Shown: in pieces, positions 23,520 through 33,239 of the stretch
Numbering within the stretch: the stretch's first letter is position 1
Layout: every line of letters starts with the position of its first letter
Source: Aegilops tauschii subsp. strangulata
Lineage: Eukaryota; Streptophyta; Magnoliopsida; Poales; Poaceae
Length of the DNA: 64,000 bases
Assembly (NCBI RefSeq): GCF_002575655.3
Contig: NC_053036.3
Location: forward strand, 647,921,387-647,985,386
Direction of reading: 5' to 3'
The notes under the pieces: generated by a model
Databases searched by the model: none
What the model was told of the DNA's origin: nothing
The model's input: only the letters and a program-made list of their open reading frames with translations
Position numbers and translations under genes: made by a program

Positions 23520-23935
23520 GGCCTACAAGTTGGACTCTACCCCTCTAAAGTCAAAGAATACATCATTCGTCGTTAGTTAGTTTTCAGACCTGTTCCGAAA
23601 ATCATTGACACACTGTTAAGATGGGAATTTGAGAGATTATGATGAGTATAAACACTAGTACTTTTTTTAATGAGAAACTAGTGCTTTCTGACCATGCTCT
23701 CTGATCGGGGTAATCTCATTTGGATGTAAATTCAAAAAATAATAATAAATCTAGCAAGTGCACGCCTTATTTCTCCTCATTTCGGCCTATGGCATGCTGA
23801 AAATTATGTGCATGAGAGGCAAGACCGAGAAGCTCCTCTTGAGAATTGAGCAAGCTATACGAGGACAATACATCTAACGAATAAAAAAAATCCAAAAATA
23901 AACTGTAAACCGGGAACGAAAAAAAGAATACAAAA
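23520..23935. other. Non-coding stretch within unit 2
   Basis: AT-rich sequence without a recognisable gene or terminal repeats. It has no counterpart in unit 1 and may be a later insertion. Confidence 0.35.
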
Positions 23936-24275
23936 AAAAACCGGAGCCCCGTAGCACAGTTGTGGTTTTCACTGTTTTTGGGAAGCACATGCTATGCTTT
24001 TTCCTTTTTCTGGGAGAAAGCACGTGTCGTGCTTCTCACGGTTCTTTTTTGAGTAAAAGTATCAATTTTCTTCTCGTGAAAGCACAACTATGCATCTGTC
24101 TATGCTTGTACGAGACGCACGGTTGTGCTTCCACACGAAACACAACCGTGCGTCTCGTAGAAGCATATTTTTTCCCGAGAAGCACATATGTGCTTTCCCA
24201 AAAAATAATCTCACGGCTCATGGCTCTTTTATTCATTATTATTTAAGAAAAGACCCCAAAGAGAATCTCACGGCT
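23935..24275. repeat. Hairpin-rich foldback sequence
   Basis: A perfect 19-bp inverted pair lies at 24109-24127 and 24141-24159 (left arm TACGAGACGCACGGTTGTG) with a 13-base loop. Around it recur AAGCAC...GTGCTT words that can form further stems (for example near 23990 and 24014-24036). It interrupts unit 2 relative to unit 1. It looks like a foldback or MITE-type insertion, but no target duplication was identified. Confidence 0.6.
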
Positions 24276-25384
24276 CTTGGGACATATGCTTTCACAGGGA
24301 ATCAATCTGGTGTTTATTGTTTTTCGCCGTACCAATCTTTTTTTTTGAAAAATACAAAAGCTTTATTCATTGGAAATAACAGTTACTTGTTGATGAGGAT
24401 GGATAGAATCTGGTGTTAGTGAGACCATCGTCTTAGCGATGCGCTCATGCATGTGCGTGTCCATTGAGTGGCCCGCAACAAGACTTGTATTTTTTCTTTA
24501 AAGAAAAAAAAACCCTGTGATCCATCGTTTTCTTTTTGATGGGCCGTGATCCATTCCTGTACCTGCTGCCGTTTGCCCATTCCCGGCCCGTCGCGAAATC
24601 AATCAAGCCTGGGTGGCCCTGCTTGCTTGCTGTCCGACCACTGTCCAATATTGCTGGAAACTGATCTGGTGGATACAAGTGTAAGAGCATGACAAAAACA
24701 ATTCCGTTATGAATGTATGTGGGAGCGGGACCCAAGATTTGGAGATGTGGTCACCGAAGCTTGGAATGCTACGGGCCGAGCGTCGACCATGGCTGATCTA
24801 TCGCACAAACTGGCCTCGGTCGCTGGCTCTCTACAACGCTGGGGTCGCACCACTTTTGGGGCTGTCCGGGCGGAACTGCGGGCTCTACGCACGCAGCTGC
24901 AGGGCTTGCGTGCTATGCCTAGCCGAGTCGGCCCGTCTGATGAAGAAAAAAAGGGTTGAATCCCGGATGACCGAGTTATGTCTGCGGGAGGAGATTATGT
25001 GGCGACAACGAGCTCGTATTCAATGGCTGACAGAAGGTGATAGTAATACCAAGTTCTTCCATCGCAAAGCTAGTGCAAGAAAGGTCCGAAATCGGATCAC
25101 AGAACTTCAGCGGGCGGATGGTTCTGTAAGTAAAGATGAGCAGGAAATGGCTAGTATGGCCACGAGCTTTTATAGTAACTTGTATGCTTCCAAGAATACG
25201 GTTGGGATTGAGGAAGTCCTGTCTCATATACCAAGGAAAGTGGATGATGCCATGAACAATATTCTGACGGCTCGTTACACCAATGCAGAGGTCAAGGAGG
25301 CTCTTTTTCAAATGTTCCCTACAAAGGCTCCAGGACCCGACGGCTTCCGTGCACATTTTTTTCAACGTCATTGGGACCTATGTG

Positions 25385-26231
25385 TGTTGGGGATCGTAGC
25401 AGAAATTTAAAATTTTCTACGCATCACCAAGATCAATTTATGGAGTTTACTAGCAACGAGAGGGAAGGAGTGCATCTACATACCCTTGTAGATCGCGAGC
25501 GGAAGCGTTCAAGAGAACGGGGTTGATGGAGTCGTACTCGTCGTGATCCAAATCACCGATGATCCCAGCGCCGAACGGACGGCACCTCCGCGTTCAACAC
25601 ACGTACCTCGTTCAATCTCGTTACCGGCAAGTCACTTTACTCGTTCCGTAATGCATGATCCCGTGACTAACTACTTAGTCACATTGAGCTCATTATGATG
25701 ATACAATACCGAGTGGGCCCAGAGATACCTCTCCGTCATACGGAGTGACAAATCTCAGTCTCAATCTGTGCCAACCCAACAGACACTTTCGGAGATACCT
25801 GTAGTGCACCTTTATAGCCACCCAGTTACATTGTGACGTTTGGTACATCCAAAGCATTCCTACGGTATCCGGGAGTTGCACGATCTCATGGTCTAAGGAA
25901 ATGATACTTGAGATTAGAAAAGCTTCAGCAAACGAACTACACGATCTAGTGCTATGCTTAGGATTGGGTCTTGTCCATCACATCATTCTCCTAATGGTGT
26001 GATCCCGTTATCAATGACATCCAATGTCCATGGTCAGGAAACCGTAACCATCTATTGATCAACGAGCTAGTCAACTAGAGGCTCACTAGGGACATGTTAT
26101 CGTCTATGTGTTCACACATGTATTACGATTTCCGGATAACACAATTATAGCATGAACAATAGACAATTATCATGAACAAGGAAATATAATAATAACCATT
26201 TTATTATTGCCTCTAGGGCATATTTCCAACA
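25385..26231 (-). repeat. 3' LTR of the nested copia element, with 871-bp internal deletion (847 bp)
   Basis: It runs from TGTTGGGGATCG to TTTCCAACA. Compared with the 5' LTR at 31522-33239 it lacks exactly the segment corresponding to 31744-32614. The deletion joins at TAC, which occurs at both breakpoints (31741-31743 and 32612-32614). The deletion removes the TATA box and the GC-rich part, so this LTR has lost its core promoter. Confidence 0.95.
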
Positions 26232-26246
26232 GTCTCCCACTTGCAC
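26232..26246 (-). other. Polypurine tract of the nested copia element
   Basis: Directly inside the 3' LTR the minus strand reads GTGCAAGTGGGAGAC just before TGTTGG, the typical second-strand primer site of BARE-like elements. The same sequence type follows the LTR fragment at 44655. Confidence 0.85.
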
Positions 26247-26263
26247 TAGAGTCAATAATCTAG

Positions 26264-29200
26264 TTACATTGTGATGAATCGTACACCCATAGAGTTCTGG
26301 TGTTGATCATGTTTTGCCCGTGGAAAAGATTTAGTCAACGGATCTGCGACATTCAAATCCGTATGCACTTTACAAATATCTATGTCTCCATTTTGAACAT
26401 TTTCACGAATGGAGTTGAAGCGACGCTTGATGTGCCTGGTCTTCTTGTGAAACCTGGGCTCCTTGGCAAGGGCAATAGCTCCAGTGTTGTCACAGAAGAG
26501 AGTCATCGGCTCCGATGCATTGGGAATGACTCTTAGGTCGGCAATGAACTCCTTCATCCAGATTGCTTCATGTGCTGCCTCCGAGGCTGCCATGTACTCC
26601 GCTTCACATGTAGATCCCGCCACGACGCTTTGCTTGCAACTGCACCAGCTGTCTGCCCCACCATTCAAAATATACACGTATCCGGTTTGTGACTTAGAGT
26701 CATCCAGATCTGTGTCGAAGCTAGCATCGACGTAACCCTTTACGACGAGCTCTTTGTCACCTCCATAAACGAGAAACATATCCTTAGTCCTTTTCAGGTA
26801 CTTCAGGATGTTCTTGACCGCTGTCCAGTGTTCCATGCTGGGATTACTTTGGTACCTTCCTACCAAACTCACGGCAAGGTTTACATCAGGTCTGGTACAC
26901 AGCATGGCATACATAATAGACCCTATGGCCGAGGCATAGGGGACGACACTCATCTTTTCTCTATCTTCTGCCGTGGTCGGGCATTGAGCCGTCCTCAATC
27001 TCACACCTTGCAATACAAGCAAGAACCTCTTCTTGGACTGATCCATATTGAACTTCTTCAATATCTTGTCAAGGTATGTGCTTTGTGAAAGACCTATGAG
27101 GCGTCTCGATCTATCTCTATAGATCTTGATGCCTAATATGTAAGCAGCTTCTCCAAGGTCCTTCATTGAAAAACACTTATTCAAGTAGGCCTTTATACTT
27201 TCCAAGAATTCTATATCATTTCCCATCAATAGTATGTCATCCACATATAATATGAGAAATGCTACAGAGCTCCCACTCACTTTCTTGTAAACACAGGCTT
27301 CTCCATAAATCTGTGTAAACCCAAACGCTTTGATCATCTCATCAAAGCGAATGTTCCAACTCCGAGATGCCTGCACCAGCCCATAGATTGAGCTCTGGAG
27401 CTTGCATACTTTGTTATCATTCTTAGGATCGACAAAACCTTCCGGCTGCATCATATACAATTCTTCCTTAAGAAAGCCGTTAAGGAATGCCGTTTTGACG
27501 TCCATTTGCCATATCTCATAATCGTAGAATGCGGCAATTGCTAACATGATTCGGACGAACTTCAGCTTCGCTACGGGTGAGAAGGTCTCATCGTAGTCAA
27601 CACCTTGAACTTGTCGATAACCCTTAGCGACAAGTCGAGCTTTATAGATGGTAACATTTCCATCCGCGTCCGTCTTCTTCTTAAAGATCCATTTATTTTC
27701 TATCGCTCGCCGATCATCGGGCAAGTCTGTCAAAGTCCATACTTTGTTTTCATACATGGATCCTATCTCGGATTGCATGGCTTCAAGCCATTTGTTGGAA
27801 TCTGGACCCGCCATTGCTTCTTCATAGTTCGAAGGTTCACCGTTGTCCAACAACATGATTTCCAGGACAGGGTTGCCGTACCACTCCGGTGCGGAACGTG
27901 TCCTTGTGGACCTACGAAGTTTAGTGGTAACTTGATCATGATCGTCATCATTAACTTCCTCTCTAGTCGGTGCAGGCACCACAGAAATATTTTCTTGTGC
28001 TGTGCTACTTTCCGGTTCGAGAGGGGTCATCTCATCAAGTTCCACTTTCCTCCCACTTACTTCTTTCGAGAGAAACTCTTTCTCCAGAAAGGACCCGTTC
28101 TTGGCAACGAAGATCTTGCCTTCGGATCTGAGGTAGAAGGTATACCCAATGGTTTCCTTAGGGTATCCTATGAAGACGCATTTTTCCGACTTGGGTTCGA
28201 GCTTTTCAGGTTGAAGTTTCTTGACATAAGCATCGCATCCCCAAACTTTAAGAAACGACAGCTTAGGTTTCTTTCCAAACCATAATTCATACGGTGTCGT
28301 CTCAACGGATTTCGACGGAGCCCTATTTAAAGTGAATGCGGCAGTCTCTAAAGCATAACCCCAGAATGATAGCGGTAGATCGGTAAGAGACATCATAGAT
28401 CGCACCATATCCAATAGTGCGATTACGACGTTCGGACACACCATTACGCTGAGGTGTTCCAGGCGGCGTGAGTTGTGAAACAATTCCACATTTCCTTAAG
28501 TGTGTGCCAAGTTCGTGACTCAAATATTTCCCTCCACGATCTGATCGTAAGAACTTTATTTTCCTGTCACGTTGATTCTCAACCTCACTCTAAAATTCCT
28601 TGAACTTTTCAAAGGTCTCAGACTTGTGTTTCATTAAATAGACATACCCATATCTACTCAAGTCATCAGTGAGGGTGAGAACATAACGATAGCCACCGCG
28701 AGCCTCGACGCTCATTGGACCGCACACATCAGTATGTATGATTTCCAATAAGTTGGTTGCTCGCTCCATTGTTCCGGAGAACGGTGTCTTGGTCATTTTG
28801 CCCATGAGGCATGGTTCGCACGTGTCAAATGATTCATAATCAAGAGACTCCAAAAGTCCATCTGCATGGAGTTTCTTCATGCGTTTGACACCAATGTGAC
28901 CAAGGCGGCAGTGCCACAAGTATGTGGGACTATCATTATCAACCTTACATTTCTTGGTATTCACACTATGAATATGTGTAACATCACGTTCGAGATTCAT
29001 TAAGAATAAACCATTGACCAGCGGGGCATGACCATAAAACATATCTCTCATATAAATAGAACAACCATTATTCTCGGATTTAAATGAGTAGCCATCTCGC
29101 ATTAAACGAGATCCAGATACAATGTTCATGCTCAAAGCTGGCACTAAATAACAATTATTGAGGTTTAAAACTAATCCCGTAGGTAAATGTAGAGGTAGCG

Positions 29201-29291
29201 TGCCCACGGCGATCACATCGACCTTGGAACCATTCCCGACGCGCATCGTCACCTCGTCCTTCGCCAGTCTCCGCTTATTCCGCAGCTCCTA
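26264..29291 (-). pseudogene. copia pol: integrase, reverse transcriptase and RNase H
   Basis: Downstream of gag the frame continues after a TAG at 29289-29291. The pre-integrase motif (HCRLGHIGVKRMKKLH) and integrase core with IHTDVCGPMS lie at about 28600-29000. A second in-frame TAG is at about 28590, and a frame change near 28420 follows. From there a 700-residue open stretch runs to 26264 with the tract after integrase (PYELWFGKKP), reverse transcriptase (QMDVKTAFLNGFL, YVDDILL) and RNase H (SGSTCEAEYMA-like: VVAGSTCEAEYMAASEA). The domain order gag-PR-IN-RT-RH is typical Ty1-copia. Two amber codons and one frameshift prevent a full polyprotein, so any movement would need help in trans. 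Confidence 0.92.
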
Positions 29292-30236
29292 CTTTGAGTT
29301 ACAAATATGAGCAACCGCACCGGTATCAAATACCCAGGAGCTACTACGAGCGCTGGTTAGGTACACATCAATAACATGTATATCACATATACCTTTGGTA
29401 TTGCCGGCCTTCTTATCCGCTAAGTACTTGGGGCAGTTCCGCTTCCAGTGACCGTTTCCCTTGCAATAAAAGCACTCAGTCTCAGGCTTAGGTCCATTCT
29501 TTGTCTTCTTCCTGGCAGCTTGCTTACCGGGCGCGGCAACTCCCTTGCCGTCTTTCTTGAAGTTCTTCTTACCCTTGCGTTTCTTGAACTTAGTGGTTTT
29601 ATTCACCATCAACACTTGATGTTCCTTTTTGATCTCCACCTCCGCTGATTTCAGCATTGAATATACCTCAGGAATGGTCTTTTCCATCCCCTGCATATTG
29701 AAGTTCATCACAAAGCTCTTGTAGCTAGGTGGGAGCGACTGAAGGATTCTGTCAACGACTGCGTCATCCGGGAGATTAACTCCCAGCTGAGACAAGCGGT
29801 TGTGCAACCCAGACATTTTGAGTATGTGTTCGCTGACGGAACTATTCTCCTCCATCTTACAACTGTAGAACTTGTCGGAGACTTCATATCTCTCGACCCG
29901 GGCATGAGCTTGGAAAACCATTTTCAGCTCTTGGAACATCTCATATGCTCCGTGCTGCTCAAAACGCTTTTGGAGCCCCGGTTCTAAGCTGTAAAGCATG
30001 CCACACTGAACCAGGGAGTAATCATCACTACGCGACTGCCAGGCGTTCAGAACGTCTTGAGTTGCTGGGAAAACAGGTGCATCACCTAGCGGTGCTTCAA
30101 GGACATATGCTTTCTTGGCAGCTATGAGGATAATCCTCAGGTTACGGACCCAGTCCGTGTAGTTGCTACCATCGTCTTTCAGCTTGGTTTTCTCTAGGAA
30201 CGCGTTGAAGTTGAGGGCAACATTAGCGTGGGCCAT
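29289..30236 (-). CDS. copia gag with protease start, 315 aa
   Basis: The open frame starts MAHANVALNF close to the PBS-proximal leader. The gag region (LRIILIAAKKAYVLEAPLGD) is followed by a basic linker and the zinc knuckle CFYCKGNGHWKRNC (C-x2-C-x4-H-x4-C), then by the aspartic protease active site WVFDTGAVAHIC near residue 305. It stops at TAG 29289, just after the protease motif, so the protease domain is cut short. Gag forms the virus-like particle that packages element RNA in the cytoplasm. This part alone is still open. Confidence 0.85.
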   Translation of the reverse strand: MAHANVALNFNAFLEKTKLKDDGSNYTDWVRNLRIILIAAKKAYVLEAPLGDAPVFPATQDVLNAWQSRSDDYSLVQCGMLYSLEPGLQKRFEQHGAYEMFQELKMVFQAHARVERYEVSDKFYSCKMEENSSVSEHILKMSGLHNRLSQLGVNLPDDAVVDRILQSLPPSYKSFVMNFNMQGMEKTIPEVYSMLKSAEVEIKKEHQVLMVNKTTKFKKRKGKKNFKKDGKGVAAPGKQAARKKTKNGPKPETECFYCKGNGHWKRNCPKYLADKKAGNTKGICDIHVIDVYLTSARSSSWVFDTGAVAHICNSK

Positions 30237-31506
30237 TTGATCTACAAGACATATTGTAAAGATTTTTAGACTAAGTTCATGATAATTAAGTTCATCTAAT
30301 CAAATTATTAACGAACTCCCACTCAGACAGACATCCCTCTAGTCATCTAAGTGTTACATGATCCGAGTCAACTAGGCCGTGTCCGATCATCACGTGAGAC
30401 GGACTAGTCATCATTGGTGAACATCTTCATGTTGATCGTATCTGCTATATGACTCATGTTCGACCTTTCGGTCTCTTGTGTTCCGAGGCCATGTCTGTAC
30501 ATGCTAGGCTCGTCAAGTCAACCTAAGTGTATTGCGTGTGTAAATCTGGCTTACACCCGTTGTATGTGAACGTTAGAACCTATCACACCCGATCAACACA
30601 TGGTGCTTCGGAACAACGAACCTTCGCAATGGTGCACAGTTAGGGGGAACACTTTCTTGAAATTTTAGCGAGGGATCATCTTATTTATGCTACCGTCGTT
30701 CTAAGCAAATAAGATGTAAAACATGATAAACATCACATGCAATCAAATAGTGACATGATATGGCCAATATCATTTTGCTCCTTTTGATCTCCATCTTCGG
30801 GGCGCCATGTTCATCATCGTCACCGGCATGACACCATGATCTCCATCATCATGATCTCCATCATCGTGTCTTCATGAAGTTGTCTCGCCAATTATTACTT
30901 CTACTACTATGGCTAACGGTTAGCAATAAAGTAAAGTAATTACATGGCGTTTCAGTTGACACGCAGGTCATAAATAAATTAAGACAACTCCTAGGCTCCT
31001 GCCGGTTGTCATACTCATCGACATGCAAGTCGTGATTCCTATTACAAGAACATGATCAATCTCATACATCACATATATCATTCATCACATCCTTCTGGCC
31101 ATATCACATCACATGACACTTGCTGCAAAAACAAGTTAGACGTCCTCTAATTGTTGTTGCAAACTTTTACGTGGCTGCTATAGGTTTCTAGCAAGAACGA
31201 TTCTTACCTACGCAAAAACCACAACGTGATATGCCAATTTCTATTTACCCTTCATAAGGACCCTTTTCATCGAATCCGATCCGACTAAAGTGGGAGAGAC
31301 AGACACCCGCTAGCCACCTTATGCAACTAGTGCATGTCAGTCGGTGGAACATGTCTCACGTAAGCGTACGTGTAAGGTCGGTCCGGGCCGCATCATCCCA
31401 CGATGCCGCCGAATCAAGATAAGACTAGTAACGGCAAGTAAATTGACAAAATCAACGCCCACAACAACTTGTGTTCTACTCGTGCATAGAAACTACGCAT
31501 AGACCT

Positions 31507-31521
31507 AGCTCATGATGCCAC
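31507..31521 (-). other. Primer-binding site of the nested copia element
   Basis: After the LTR end the minus strand reads G then TGGCATCATGAGC, a diverged form of the initiator-tRNA complement TGGTATCAGAGC. Confidence 0.6.
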
Positions 31522-33239
31522 TGTTGGGGATCGTAGCAGAAATTTAAAATTTTCTACGCATCACCAAGATCGATCTATGGAGTTTACTAGCAACGAGAGG
31601 GAAGGAGTGCATCTACATACCCTTGTAGATCATGAGCGGAAGTGTTCAAGAGAACGGGGTTGATGGAGTCGTACTCGTCGTGATCCAAATCACCGATGAT
31701 CCCAGCGCCGAACGGACGACACCTCCGCGTTCAACACACGTACGGTTGGGAGAGACGTCTCCTCCTTCTTGATCTAGCAAGGGGAAGGAGAGGTTGATGG
31801 AGATCCAGTAGCACGACGGCGTGGTGGTGGAAGCAGCGGGGATCTCGGCAGGGCTTCGCCAAGCTCAGCGAGAGGGAGAGGTGTTACGGGGGGAGAGGGA
31901 GGCGCCAGGGGCTTGGGTGCGCAGCCCTCCCTCCACCCCTCTTTATATAGGGGCCCTGGGGGGGGGGGGCGCCGGCCCCTAGAGATGCAATCTCAAGGGG
32001 GGGGGGGGGGCGGCCAAGGGGGGAACTTGCCCCCCAAGTCAGGTGGGGCGCCCCCACCCCCAGGGTTTCCAACCCTAGGCGCAGGGGGAGGCCCATGGGG
32101 GGCACACCAGCCCACCAGGGGCTGGTTCCCTTCCCACTTAGGCCCATGGGGCCCTCCGGGATAGGTGGCCCCACCCGGTGGACCCCCGGGACCCTTCCGG
32201 TGGTCCCGGTACAATACCGGTGACCCCCGAAACTTTTCCGGTGGCCGAAACTAGACTTCCTATATACAAATCTTTACCTCCGGACGATTCCGGAACTCCT
32301 CGTGATGTCCGGGATCTCATCCAGGACTCCGAACAACTTTCGGGTTACCGCATACTAATATCTCTACAACCCTAGCGTCACCGAACCTTAAGTGTGTAGA
32401 CCCTACGGGTTCGGGAGACATGCAGACATGACCGAGACGACTCTCCGGTCAATAACCAACAACGGGATCTGGATACCCATGTTGGCTCCCACATGCTCCT
32501 CGATGATCTCATCGGATGAACCACGATGTCGAGGATTCAAGTAATCCCGTATACAATTCCCTTTGTCAATCGGTACGTTACTTGCCCGAGATTCGATCGT
32601 CGGTATCCCAATACCTCGTTCAATCTCGTTACCGGCAAGTCACTTTACTCGTTCCGTAATGCATGATCCCGTGACTAACTACTTAGTCACATTGAGCTCA
32701 TTATGATGATGCAATACCGAGTGGGCCCAGAGATACCTCTCCGTCATACGGAGTGACAAATCCCAGTCTCGATCTGTGCCAACCCAACAGACACTTTCGG
32801 AGATACCTGTAGTGCACCTTTATAGCCACCCAGTTACGTTGTGACGTTTGGCACACCCAAAGCATTCCTACGGTATCCGGGAGTTGCACGATCTCATGGT
32901 CTAAGGAAATGATACTTGACATTAGAAAAGCTTCAGCAAACGAACTACACGATCTAGTGCTATGCTTAGGATTGGGTCTTGTCCATCACATCATTCTCCT
33001 AATGATGTGATCCCGTTATCAATGACATCCAATGTCCATGGTCAGGAAACCGTAACCATCTATTGATCAACGAGCTAGTCAACTAGAGGCTCACTAGGGA
33101 CATGTTATCGTCTATGTGTTCACACATGTATTACGATTTCCGGATAACACAATTATAGCATGAACAATAGACAATTATCATGAACAAGGAAATACAATAA
33201 TAACCATTTTATTATTGCCTCTAGGGCATATTTCCAACA
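31522..33239 (-). repeat. 5' LTR of the nested copia element (1718 bp)
   Basis: Full-length LTR with TG/CA ends. Minus the 871-bp segment deleted from its partner it is 847 bp, exactly the length of the other LTR. The interior has G/C homopolymer runs near 31955-32030. Confidence 0.95.
31941..31950 (-). promoter_or_regulatory. LTR TATA box
   Basis: The minus strand reads CTATATAAAG within the 5' LTR, followed in element direction by a short GC-rich stretch and then the R/U5-like sequence. It is absent from the deleted partner LTR. Confidence 0.65.

Larger units (their letters stand above)
25385..33239 (-). mobile_element. BARE1/WIS/Angela-type copia element nested in the LINE, with both LTRs and 5-bp target duplication
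   Basis: In reverse orientation: the 3' LTR at 25385-26231 (internally deleted), polypurine tract, pol, gag, PBS and the 5' LTR at 31522-33239. The flanks share ATGTG (25380-25384 and 33240-33244), the expected 5-bp target duplication, and the LINE reading frame resumes across it. By eye the two LTRs differ at roughly 15 of 847 shared positions, mostly transitions. That would be under one million years at commonly used grass intergenic rates (estimate only). Coding capacity is lost through two stops and a frameshift. Confidence 0.95.

Noticed and set aside
30240..31506. Possible regulatory RNA in the leader between gag and the 5' LTR
   Set aside because: The stretch is the normal untranslated leader of BARE-like copia elements, with a parallel at 3510-4780. 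No specific structure beyond that could be supported.
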